Shown: piece by piece, positions 6,995 to 14,337 of the stretch
Layout of the letters: each line of letters begins with the position of its first letter
How positions within the stretch are numbered: the first letter of the stretch is position 1
Assembly: GCA_900551335.1 (NCBI GenBank)
Contig: URVO01000016.1
Coordinates: 1 to 14,759, forward strand
DNA length: 14,759 nt
Direction: 5' to 3'
Source: an uncultured Phascolarctobacterium sp.
GTDB taxonomy: Bacteria > Bacillota > Negativicutes > Acidaminococcales > Acidaminococcaceae
Notes under the pieces: model-generated
Told to the model about the DNA's origin: nothing
What the model saw: the letters and a program-made list of their open reading frames with translations, nothing else
Database searches by the model: none
Position numbers and translations under genes: made by a program

Positions 6995-7008
6995 ACTGAC
7001 TAGTCAGT
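6995..7008. promoter_or_regulatory. Perfect 14-bp palindrome at the tolC start site (TetR-type operator)
   Basis: ACTGACTAGTCAGT is self-complementary over all 14 bases. It starts 10 bases after the -10 box, so a bound protein would block the polymerase. Sequences of this form are typical TetR-family operators. The related site at 1891-1906 shares ACTG...CAGT arms. Confidence 0.72.
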
Positions 7009-7031
7009 TTTGAGAAATGGAGGTTTCCTGG

Positions 7032-8414
7032 ATGTATAGAAATAAATTGACAAGACGTTTTTTTGCTTTATCCGCAGCACTTTCTCTGGCTTTGTGCCAA
7101 AGTGCTTTTGCCGGAGAAACTGTAGAGCTGAATCTGGACGACGCTATGCAGCGTGCGTTTCAGACTAACCCGACTGTGAGCATTGCACAATACGAGCTGG
7201 ACAGCGCTCGTGCCAGCTATAACGCTGCTCGTCAGAGCCGTGGCGTAAGCATTAGTGCAAGCCATGATAGTAATCGTGGCGGTAATAATGATGCGCCTAA
7301 GAACATTACGAATACGCATTCTAACACACTGACTGCAGCTCTGCCGATTTTTACCGGTGGCAAATTAAGCGGTACGATTAAGCAGGCTAAGGCCAACTAT
7401 CAATATAACGAGGTTGGCGTACAGCGCACTTATAACGAAATGCGTTCCACCGTTACTAACGGCTATTTCAAGATGCTGCAGGCTGACAATATGCAAAAGC
7501 TGAGCGCTGAATCCGTTACGCGTCTGGAGGACCATCTGAAAAATGTTCAGGCACAGTATGATGTTGGCGTTGTAGCCAAGGTTGACGTGCTGCGCTCTCA
7601 GGTGGAGCTGGCCAATGCCAAGCAGACCTTGATTCAGGCAGAAAATTCCTATCAGGTTGCCGAGGCAAACATGAACAAAATCGTGGGCCTGCCGATGGAT
7701 ACGGACCTGAAGCTCGATAACCTGCTCGTTTATAATGCTTATGATAAAAACATGGATGACTGCCTGGCTTATGCTGCTGAGCATCGTCCGGAGCTGATGC
7801 AGGCTAAATATGGTGTAGATGCTGCTAAGGGCGCGCTGATGGTTGCACGCAGCGGTCATATGCCGCAGGTTAGTGCAAGTGCTACTCAAGCTTTAGGCTC
7901 AGATTATTGGTTAGGCGACAATAGAACTAAATGGTATGCTGGTATTAATGTAAAAATGAACGTTTTCGATACCGGCGTAACGCTGTCGAAGATTCATGGT
8001 GCTGAGGCTGATTTGAAAAAGGCTCAGGAAACATATCGCGATACTGTGGACAGCGTAAATCTTGATGTGCGCAGCAATTACCTCGGCTTGCGCGAGGCAG
8101 AAAAGCGTATCAGCACGACGAAGCTGGCTGTAGAGCAGGCTGATGAGGATTACCGCATCGCACAGCTGCGTTATATGTCCGGCGTTGGCACGAACACGGA
8201 CGTGCTCGATGCTCAGGTTGCCCTGACACAGGCTAAGACCAACTATACGCAGGCTCTGTATGATTACAACACCTCTAAGACCGCACTGGAAACCTCTATC
8301 GGTGTACCGATGACTAATCCTGTGCAGGTTAAGGTGACTAAGGCAGAGAAGAAGGCTGCTAAGACCGAGGCTAAGGCAGAAAAGGCTGCTGCTAAAACCG
8401 AAGAAGCAAAATAA
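7032..8414 (+). CDS. tolC: Outer-membrane efflux channel, TolC family
   Basis: 460-residue OM protein of the TolC / OEP family, which forms trimeric channels for efflux pumps and type I secretion. The signal peptide covers about 1-27 (FALSAALSLALCQSAFA), followed by ETVELNLDDAMQRAFQTNP, the classic first helix of OEP proteins. Two OEP repeats follow: the first includes the GVVAKVDVLRSQVELANAKQ stretch, the second the matching GVGTNTDVLDAQVALTQAKT stretch. Each is a helical hairpin element of the alpha barrel. The C-terminal 25 or so residues are a Lys/Ala/Glu-rich tail. The start has GGAGG (7019-7023) eight bases upstream; the ATG at 7017 overlaps this site. It has its own promoter and terminator, and its codons favour GCT and GTT more than the neighbouring tamB, which suggests high expression. 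No pump genes lie nearby. The gene symbol denotes the family rather than a proven orthologue. Confidence 0.93.
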   Translation: MYRNKLTRRFFALSAALSLALCQSAFAGETVELNLDDAMQRAFQTNPTVSIAQYELDSARASYNAARQSRGVSISASHDSNRGGNNDAPKNITNTHSNTLTAALPIFTGGKLSGTIKQAKANYQYNEVGVQRTYNEMRSTVTNGYFKMLQADNMQKLSAESVTRLEDHLKNVQAQYDVGVVAKVDVLRSQVELANAKQTLIQAENSYQVAEANMNKIVGLPMDTDLKLDNLLVYNAYDKNMDDCLAYAAEHRPELMQAKYGVDAAKGALMVARSGHMPQVSASATQALGSDYWLGDNRTKWYAGINVKMNVFDTGVTLSKIHGAEADLKKAQETYRDTVDSVNLDVRSNYLGLREAEKRISTTKLAVEQADEDYRIAQLRYMSGVGTNTDVLDAQVALTQAKTNYTQALYDYNTSKTALETSIGVPMTNPVQVKVTKAEKKAAKTEAKAEKAAAKTEEAK

Positions 8415-8447
8415 TTTTGCGGTTATTGAACTGTATAAGCTGTAAGC

Positions 8448-8481
8448 AAGCTGGTGAGGCGTAAGCCGAGCCAGCTTTTTT
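8448..8481 (+). terminator. Intrinsic terminator after tolC
   Basis: Outer stem AAGCTGG (8448-8454) with CCAGCTT (8471-8477), inner stem GGC/GCC around GTAA, separated by a small TGA/GAG internal loop, then six T (8476-8481). A well-formed hairpin ending the tolC transcript. Confidence 0.87.
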
Positions 8482-8561
8482 CTTTGTAAATAGAGGAATG
8501 TATAAGCTTCATGTCGAAAGAATATAAGTCGAAGTGTTTTCGGTGAAGATTTTTGCGGATT

Positions 8562-8595
8562 TTGACACAGGCCTGCCATAAATTTGTGGTAAGCT
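8562..8595 (+). promoter_or_regulatory. Possible tamB promoter, good -35 and poor -10
   Basis: TTGACA at 8562-8567 is a perfect -35. At 17 bases the -10 would be TGTGGT, a poor match; TAAGCT (8590-8595) is better but 22 bases away. A promoter is expected here because a terminator closes tolC and tamB follows. The exact boxes are uncertain. Confidence 0.4.
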
Positions 8596-8600
8596 GATAA

Positions 8601-11600
8601 ATGGTGAAGTATATGAAAAAATATCTACAATTTCTCGCGAGCTTAATTATTCTGCTCGCTGCAGGCTATATATTCCTTGTACATACAGTGATGCCGCGTT
8701 ATATCAAGCAGATGCTGCCACAGGCTGAGCAGCTGGTGCAGGATTATATCAACGGCAGCGTAACCATCGGCGGCCTGAAATGGGAGGGCGGCCTGACAGC
8801 GGAGCTGACAGATGTGACCGTGAAGGATACGCAGGGCGTGAAGGTGGCAGAGCTGCCGCGCACGGTGATTACTATGCGTCCGTGGCTGGCGATGGATAAG
8901 GCAGCGCGTGCTGTGAGCGGCATAGATGTGCAGCGCCCCAAAATTTATCTGACGATGAACGATAAAGAAAAATGGAATATGCAGAATCTGCTCAAACCGT
9001 CTGATGATACGGAAACGCCGTTTTATGGCACGCTCACTGTGCATAACGGCGAGCTGCTGGTGACAATGCCGCAGGGCCAATGGAGCTTTGGTGTAGACGG
9101 CAGCGTGAACGGCGGAGCGAATCCTGATTTTGCTGTAGACCTGAAGGTGACGAGCGGTGCAGACAAATTGCGTTTAAATGGTCTTGTGACGACGAAGGGC
9201 GAGGGACGTTTGCAGCTTGCCGGCGATAAGCTGAGCCTTGCGGCCTATGCACCCTTGGCAGAGCGTTATGCGGACATCAAGGGCCTGCAGGGCGGCTTAG
9301 GCAAGCTGGCGCTGCTTTATGTAAACAGGCAGGGACAGACACGCTTTAGCGGCGAGGTGCAGCTCGATGCGCTCAGCGGCAGCATGGCGCTGGCAGGTGC
9401 AGAGCATGACTTCAAGCTCGACGGCGAGGTTTTGGCGAAGGATAATAAAATCAAGGTGAAGAGCCTTGAGGCAGAAATAGATAAGCAAAGGCTGCATTTA
9501 GAGGGCAGCGCTGATTTGCAGAATACGGACGAGCCTAGCGGTGAGGGCGTGCTGACAGCAGAAAAGCTGACCTATGGCGATTATAGCATAGGCAAGCTGC
9601 GCCTGCCCTTTGTCGTTAGCAAGGAGGCTGTGCAGCTGCGTGATGTGAGCGCGGAGTATGGCGGAGGCAAGCTGACAGCAAACGGCAGCTATGAGCTGGC
9701 GAACAAGACGCTGACAGCCGACGTGGATGTGCAGGGCGTGACGCAGCCGCTTGGCGCTGCGGACAGCATTTCTGCAAGTGGCAGGCTGGCAGTGCTGGCG
9801 AAGCTTTTAGATGAGCAAATGGAGCTGCACGCTGCTGCTGATACGCTGCAGCTTCAGTGGCGTAGCCTGAAAATCAATCGTCTGGCTTTAGATGGCAGCT
9901 ATAATGCGCAGGGCCTGAAAATTGACCGTCTCAGTGCTTTTGCCGGGGAGAACGGCGATTTGGCAGCGAAGGGCTCGATTAGTCCGGAGGGCAAGCTTGC
10001 TATCCGTGGACGCATGACTGATTTCCCGATTGACCCTATGCTGGATATTGCTGCAGGACAGGAGGGCAGCGGTCTGTGCTCGACAGGCTTTATTATCGGC
10101 GGTACGCTGCAGGCACCGGAGTTTGCCAGCATGATTCAGCTGAAGCAGGTTGAATTTATGTCGCAGAGGATTAACGAGGCACATGGCTTTGTAGGCCTGA
10201 AAAATAATGTGCTGAAATTTAAGGATTTGCGTGCCAATATGGAGCAGGGCTATCATATCCTGAACGGCACGGTCGATATCAGCGGCGCAGAGCCTGTAGT
10301 GGATGTGGCACTGGAAACGAACGGCGTGCGCATTGAGCCGCTGATGGCACTTATCGGCAAGCAGGATGTACTAACCGGCAATCTGACGAACGTGATGAAT
10401 GTCAAAGGAACGCTGAGCCATCCGCATGTTTATGGCGAGGTGCAGGCGACGGACGGCAGCGCAGCGAAGCAGCTGTTTACGAAGGTTGCAGGCCGCTATG
10501 TTTATGACGATGGAAGGCTGGAGCTGCAGCATTTTGTCGTAGATGCCTTTTATGGCCGCTTGCTGCTGGATGGCGTTATGACGCAGGATCAGAAGCTGGA
10601 TTTTGCGATGGAGGCCACTGGTGTTGATTTGGCGCATCTGCCGATTAAGGATGAAACTGTGGACCTTGAGGGCAAAATAAATGCCAAGGGACATCTGGGC
10701 GGTACGCTGACGAAGCCATTCTTCGATGGCAATGTCGACAGCGAGAAGCTTTTGATTAACGGTGAGGCATTGACAGAGCTGCAGGGTACGCTGGCAAGCA
10801 ATGGTCGCGAGACGAATAAGCTCAATGCTTCCTTTAAGCAGCCTTATCGTGATGATGAGGTCAACTATGGCTTGTTCAGTGCTGATGTGAACCTTAATTT
10901 TGTCGGACGGTATATCGAGGGCAAGGTAGAAACGCTGTGGGGCGATATCGGCGGACTGCTGCGTATGGCGCGTTATGATTATGATATCAGCGGCCAGATG
11001 CAGGGACAGCTATTGTTCAGCTATGCAGGCCGCGGCAACGGCGTGAAGATTACGGCGAGTGCTGATGATGTCAAGATTCACGACCTTAACTATGCACATA
11101 TGAATTTTGAGGGCCGCATCGACAAGGGCGGTGTGCTGCATTTTGATAATGTCCGACTGCAGGAGCAGGACGGCGTTACGGACAGAGGCATTATCGCTGT
11201 CGGCGGCGAGGTTGATATCAAGCAAAGAACGCTGAAGGTGGAGCTGGCAGCAATGAAGGCTAATCCGGCAATTGTTACGGCAGTGATGAAGGAGCCGCCG
11301 GAAATCAAGGGCGAAACGGATATGCTCGTGCAGCTTTCCGGTACCTTTGATAATCCGGAGGCTACGGCTTCGCTGGAAATTGCCAAGGGCTCAGTTGCCG
11401 GTGTGGGCATTGACAAGCTGACAGCGCTGCTGGCGCTGAAGGATGATCATATCCAGCTGCAGCAGCTGATTGCGGCAAAGGATGTGTACGGCGTTACGGC
11501 TAGCGGCGATATTCCGCTGGATATTTTCCGCTCGCAGGAGCAGCGCAAGAATCCCAATGCGCAGATGAATATTATCATTGATCTGGATAATGCGCGGCTC

Positions 11601-12899
11601 GGTATTCTGCCGGCAATGACGAAGCTGGTGGAGTGGGGCGTAGGCGAGACGAAGGGCAAGATCCGCGTGGCCGGAACGCTTGAGGAGCCTTTGCTCTATG
11701 GCTCAGTAAAAATTGCTGACGGCAGCGTAAAGGTAAAGCATTTGAATACAGTTTTGGATAATATCAATCTTGATGTTGTCTTTAACGGCAATATGATTAA
11801 CCTCAAAAATTTGTCGACGAAGCTGGGCAAGGGCCTGCTGAAGGCCGAGGGCAGCTATGCGCTGAATACCAGCCTTGATTCCGGCTATAGCCTGCATATC
11901 GTGGCCGATAAGGCGCAGCTTGCTTCGCAGCTGTTCACCGGCACGATTAACGGCGATGTGCTGATAGAGCCGCAGAAATATCCTGATTTCAAAAATCATA
12001 AGGGCGGCGGAGAGCCGAAGATGCTATTCAGACCGCTGGTGAAGGGACATGTACGCCTTGATGATGTGCTGATTAATATGCCGACTGTGCCGGAGCTTGA
12101 TGAGGGTGAAAGCAACATTGGTCTGGATATGAAGCTTGAGCTGGGGCCGAAGATTCATCTGTATAACAGCTATCTCTATGATATCTGGCTCAAGGGCGGC
12201 ATCAATATCAAGGGCAGCACGCTCTTCCCGACGATTGAAGGCACGATTAAGGCGGACAAGGGCAAAATCACCTATCTGCGTACTGACTTCAAGCTTGATA
12301 ATGCAGGTCTTGTCTGGGTTGAGCCGGGCAGCTTCCTGCCGAATGTCAGTCTGGACAGCACCGCGCGCTTTAGCCGCTACAATATTTTTATGAAGATCAA
12401 CGGTCCGGTGAGCGAGATGGATTTGCAGCTGTCGAGCAATCCGCCGCTGGATAAGAATACGATTGTGCGTATGCTGACTCTGCAGCGCGATAGCGCCGGC
12501 AGTAATGAGGTTACGAGTGAGGATATGACGAATCTGATGACGGTTGGTCTGCAGATGACCGTGCTGGGCGATGTGGAAATGCTCGTCAAGCAGACGCTTG
12601 GTTTAGACCAGTTCCGCATCTATACAGGCAAAACTCGTTCGGGAATCGGCTTTGAAAGCTACCATGATAAAAATACAGAGTTGACGGCAGACGAGAAAAA
12701 CCAGTATAATGTTTTAGTAAGTAAGTATCTGAATAATAACTTCATGCTTGGTTATACGACGAGCTTCGATGGCAATGACAGAAGCATCTTTGGTCAGTAT
12801 GATATCAGCAAGCATATGAATGTGACGTACTCACGTACCTATAACCTGTCAAAGGATTATAAGGATTGGTATGGACTAGAGTATAAGATTACCTTTTAG
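8601..12899 (+). CDS. tamB: TamB-like inner-to-outer membrane bridging protein
   Basis: 1432-residue AsmA-like giant protein. An N-terminal signal anchor (about residues 5-30, YMKKYLQFLASLIILLAAGYIF) holds it in the inner membrane. A very long, repetitive beta-rich region follows, built of recurring units such as GxVxxxDGxxxxQ and LxGxLxxPxxxG, as expected for a beta-taco groove that carries lipids across the periplasm. The last 300 or so residues match the TamB C-terminal domain (DUF490): INIKGSTLFPTIEGTIKADKG, the VWVEPGSFLPNVSLDSTARF segment and a final strand ending YKITF. E. coli TamB is 1259 residues, so this is slightly longer. The start is uncertain: ATG 8601 gives MVKYMKK, while ATG 8613 (MKKYLQF) has GGTGA at 8603-8607 and may be the true start. 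No tamA-like gene is seen; bamA lies 1.4 kb downstream. Family assignment is secure. Confidence 0.93.
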   Translation: MVKYMKKYLQFLASLIILLAAGYIFLVHTVMPRYIKQMLPQAEQLVQDYINGSVTIGGLKWEGGLTAELTDVTVKDTQGVKVAELPRTVITMRPWLAMDKAARAVSGIDVQRPKIYLTMNDKEKWNMQNLLKPSDDTETPFYGTLTVHNGELLVTMPQGQWSFGVDGSVNGGANPDFAVDLKVTSGADKLRLNGLVTTKGEGRLQLAGDKLSLAAYAPLAERYADIKGLQGGLGKLALLYVNRQGQTRFSGEVQLDALSGSMALAGAEHDFKLDGEVLAKDNKIKVKSLEAEIDKQRLHLEGSADLQNTDEPSGEGVLTAEKLTYGDYSIGKLRLPFVVSKEAVQLRDVSAEYGGGKLTANGSYELANKTLTADVDVQGVTQPLGAADSISASGRLAVLAKLLDEQMELHAAADTLQLQWRSLKINRLALDGSYNAQGLKIDRLSAFAGENGDLAAKGSISPEGKLAIRGRMTDFPIDPMLDIAAGQEGSGLCSTGFIIGGTLQAPEFASMIQLKQVEFMSQRINEAHGFVGLKNNVLKFKDLRANMEQGYHILNGTVDISGAEPVVDVALETNGVRIEPLMALIGKQDVLTGNLTNVMNVKGTLSHPHVYGEVQATDGSAAKQLFTKVAGRYVYDDGRLELQHFVVDAFYGRLLLDGVMTQDQKLDFAMEATGVDLAHLPIKDETVDLEGKINAKGHLGGTLTKPFFDGNVDSEKLLINGEALTELQGTLASNGRETNKLNASFKQPYRDDEVNYGLFSADVNLNFVGRYIEGKVETLWGDIGGLLRMARYDYDISGQMQGQLLFSYAGRGNGVKITASADDVKIHDLNYAHMNFEGRIDKGGVLHFDNVRLQEQDGVTDRGIIAVGGEVDIKQRTLKVELAAMKANPAIVTAVMKEPPEIKGETDMLVQLSGTFDNPEATASLEIAKGSVAGVGIDKLTALLALKDDHIQLQQLIAAKDVYGVTASGDIPLDIFRSQEQRKNPNAQMNIIIDLDNARLGILPAMTKLVEWGVGETKGKIRVAGTLEEPLLYGSVKIADGSVKVKHLNTVLDNINLDVVFNGNMINLKNLSTKLGKGLLKAEGSYALNTSLDSGYSLHIVADKAQLASQLFTGTINGDVLIEPQKYPDFKNHKGGGEPKMLFRPLVKGHVRLDDVLINMPTVPELDEGESNIGLDMKLELGPKIHLYNSYLYDIWLKGGINIKGSTLFPTIEGTIKADKGKITYLRTDFKLDNAGLVWVEPGSFLPNVSLDSTARFSRYNIFMKINGPVSEMDLQLSSNPPLDKNTIVRMLTLQRDSAGSNEVTSEDMTNLMTVGLQMTVLGDVEMLVKQTLGLDQFRIYTGKTRSGIGFESYHDKNTELTADEKNQYNVLVSKYLNNNFMLGYTTSFDGNDRSIFGQYDISKHMNVTYSRTYNLSKDYKDWYGLEYKITF

Positions 12900-12904
12900 A
12901 TTTA

Positions 12905-12918
12905 CTTAAAAATTTAAG
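12905..12918. repeat. AT-rich inverted repeat between tamB and the sigma gene
   Basis: CTTAAA-AA-TTTAAG is a perfect 6-base inverted repeat just after the tamB stop. No T-run follows, so it is a poor terminator; it may be nothing more than AT-rich spacer. No convincing promoter was seen in the 80-base gap, so the sigma gene may be read from tamB. Confidence 0.35.
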
Positions 12919-12964
12919 ACAGCTTAGAATGCGACAGTTGCGTTAGAGGTTGTTTATAGAAATG

Positions 12965-12975
12965 AAAGGAGGTGA
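12965..12975 (+). promoter_or_regulatory. Full-length Shine-Dalgarno of the sigma factor gene
   Basis: AAAGGAGGTGA is complementary to the whole anti-Shine-Dalgarno tail of 16S rRNA. AGGAGG ends 7 bases before ATG 12980 and fixes that start over the in-frame ATG at 12950. It points to efficient translation. Confidence 0.85.
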
Positions 12976-12979
12976 AACA

Positions 12980-13615
12980 ATGCTGCAAAGCTATCTTGAG
13001 GAATTACGTAAAACTCCGCTGCTGGAGCCTGCTGAGGAACGCGCTCTTTGGGAGCGCGTCGCCGGAGGCGATTTGGAAGCGCACAAGTGCCTGATGACAG
13101 CTTATCAGCCGCTGGTCTTTAAGATCGCGACCAGCTTCAGGCTGGGCGAGGCGGAAACGCTGGAGCTGATTCAGGAGGGCATGGTTGGTCTTTTAGAGGC
13201 AGCAGAAAACTACGACTATACACGCCAGGTAGCCTTCAGCTTGTTCGCCTCTTATCGCATCCGCGGCAGCATGGTCGATTTTCTGCGCAAGAGCTCAGGT
13301 CAGGGCCTGCTTTATCTCGATAGCGAGATAAAGCAGGGCTTTACGCTGAGCGATGCGCTGCCGTCGCTGGCTGCCACGCCGACGGAGGTCACAGAGCAGA
13401 ATCTGCTGCGCGAAAAGGTGGAGCAGGCTATGCACCGCCTGCCGCAGAAGGAGCAGCAGGTGCTGCAGGAGATGTATCTGGAGGATCGTCCGGCGCAGGC
13501 TGTAGCGGATGCTATTGATGTCAGCCTGGGGCATGTTTACCGCTTGCAGAAGCAGGGCGTGCGCCGTATACGTGGCATGCTGTCGCGTTTTATGCATGAC
13601 TTCAATAAGGATTAA
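12980..13615 (+). CDS. Small sigma-70 family RNA polymerase sigma factor
   Basis: 211-residue sigma factor. The start of the protein (MLQSYLEELRKTPLLEPAEE) is like sigma region 1.2. Region 2 spans about 36-106: YQPLVFKIATSFRLGEAETLELIQEGMVGLLEAAENYD, then the promoter-melting and -10-reading part FSLFASYRIRGSMVDFLRK (86-104). Region 4 spans about 143-200, with a helix-turn-helix in AVADAIDVSLGHVYRLQKQG for the -35 box. Region 3 is missing or reduced to a linker (107-142). Group 3 or small group 4 status is plausible; it does not match FliA, SigB or sporulation sigmas well enough to name. Its position between tamB and bamA suggests it controls envelope genes, but its targets are unknown. No anti-sigma gene was recognised, unless the bitopic protein downstream serves in that role. 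The sigma fold is very secure. Confidence 0.92.
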   Translation: MLQSYLEELRKTPLLEPAEERALWERVAGGDLEAHKCLMTAYQPLVFKIATSFRLGEAETLELIQEGMVGLLEAAENYDYTRQVAFSLFASYRIRGSMVDFLRKSSGQGLLYLDSEIKQGFTLSDALPSLAATPTEVTEQNLLREKVEQAMHRLPQKEQQVLQEMYLEDRPAQAVADAIDVSLGHVYRLQKQGVRRIRGMLSRFMHDFNKD

Positions 13616-13641
13616 TTAGCGTAGGCTTCTTAGTTATATAG

Positions 13642-13661
13642 GCGCGAAAAAGCGCGAAAAA
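13642..13661. repeat. Tandem direct repeat GCGCGAAAAA x2
   Basis: Two adjoining copies of the 10-mer GCGCGAAAAA, plus two more A. The GCGC blocks can also form a 4-bp hairpin. It lies 27 bases after the sigma-factor stop; a role as a terminator on this strand is unlikely because A, not T, follows. Confidence 0.55.
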
Positions 13662-13719
13662 AATAGTATGGGTTGTAAAAACTCTTATAATCAGCCAAAA
13701 TGACAGGTGAAAACTTCAC

Positions 13720-13743
13720 ATGCTTTATGATTATAAAAAGCAT
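13720..13743. repeat. Inverted repeat in the gap before the membrane protein gene
   Basis: ATGCTTT (13720-13726) pairs with AAAGCAT (13737-13743) around a 10-base AT-rich loop. The downstream sequence AGTTATTATTT is only weakly T-rich, so it may be a poor terminator for the sigma transcript or a protein site. The rest of the 204-base gap holds no gene that I can see. Confidence 0.4.
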
Positions 13744-13769
13744 AGTTATTATTTAAGCAGAGCTTGCCG

Positions 13770-13775
13770 TATAAT
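13770..13775 (+). promoter_or_regulatory. Candidate -10 box upstream of the bitopic protein and bamA
   Basis: Perfect TATAAT, 44 bases before the start codon. The sequence 17 bases upstream (TATTAT) is a poor -35. It is the best promoter candidate in this gap, and it might be read by an alternative sigma factor or with an activator. Confidence 0.42.
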
Positions 13776-13819
13776 ATCTGACTTAGATAACAGGCATTCT
13801 GGCAGAAAGGGGTTTTATG

Positions 13820-14317
13820 ATGGCGCAGCCAAGCCGTACTTTGTTTCAACGCATCCGCTGCATTAAAAGCAGTCTGGACAGCGCAGAGCAAAGCTTTTTG
13901 GATAACAAGGATATACGTGGTGAGCTGGATTTGATGCTGGCTGAAGCGGAGCTGAAGAATCTGCGTCGTAAGAAGGACCGCCCCTGGAGCTGGAACCGAC
14001 AGCTGCTTGCCGGCTGCATCGCTGTACTTTTAGTTATGGCAGGAGCCGGAGGCTGGTATGTGGCGAAGGGCCATTACAAGAGCAGGGCTATCGCTGCACC
14101 GCCGCGCCCGATAGAGCGCATCGTGGTGCAGAAGGAGGTCTTGCCGCCTAAGCCTGCTCCCGTGGAGCAGCCACAGGCTGTAGTTCAAGAAAAAACGGTT
14201 AAGCAAGATTTACCGGCACAGGCGGAAAAAGCTTCTGCCAGCCGTGTGACTATATCCAAAGCCGATATGCACAAATTAGTGCAGTCAGCGAGAGTTGAAT
14301 TGAATAATTCAAATTGA
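13820..14317 (+). CDS. Unrecognised single-pass membrane protein upstream of bamA
   Basis: 165-residue protein I cannot assign to a named family. Residues 1-55 are charged and probably helical (TLFQRIRCIKSSLDSAEQSF, then LMLAEAELKNLRRKKDR). One membrane helix spans about 62-82 (LLAGCIAVLLVMAGAGGWYV). The basic stretch KNLRRKKDR just before it places the N-terminus in the cytoplasm. Residues about 92-140 are a Pro/Ala/Gln/Lys-rich periplasmic linker, ending in a short tail (SRVTISKADMHKLVQSARVE). The topology is like TonB or an anti-sigma factor, but no motif of either was found. The start at 13820 has AAAGGGG (13806-13812) seven bases upstream; ATG 13817 would be only four bases away. bamA follows after 20 bases, so the two are probably one operon. 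It is a convincing gene with unknown function. Confidence 0.85.
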   Translation: MAQPSRTLFQRIRCIKSSLDSAEQSFLDNKDIRGELDLMLAEAELKNLRRKKDRPWSWNRQLLAGCIAVLLVMAGAGGWYVAKGHYKSRAIAAPPRPIERIVVQKEVLPPKPAPVEQPQAVVQEKTVKQDLPAQAEKASASRVTISKADMHKLVQSARVELNNSN

Positions 14318-14322
14318 ATTAC

Positions 14323-14329
14323 AAGGAGG
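14323..14329 (+). promoter_or_regulatory. Shine-Dalgarno fixing the TTG start of bamA
   Basis: AAGGAGG eight bases before TTG 14338. The next in-frame ATG comes 17 codons later, inside the signal peptide, so TTG is the start. Confidence 0.85.
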
Positions 14330-14337
14330 AATTTCCA

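Noticed and set aside
8415..8600. Small RNA or riboswitch between tolC and tamB
   Set aside because: Only the terminator hairpin and a possible promoter are visible; no conserved riboswitch core was recognised.
12980..13615. Naming the sigma factor FliA, SigH or a sporulation sigma
   Set aside because: Region 3 is lacking and flanking genes are for the envelope, not flagella or spores; no class-specific motif was recognised.
13642..13663. GCGC hairpin with A-run as a terminator
   Set aside because: The A-run on the + strand would only suit a minus-strand transcript, and no minus-strand gene exists here; the stem is only 4 bp.
14300..14312. TTGAATAATTCAA palindrome at the end of the bitopic-protein gene
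   Set aside because: Short, AT-rich and inside coding sequence at the stop; a one-base loop cannot form a hairpin. Most likely chance.
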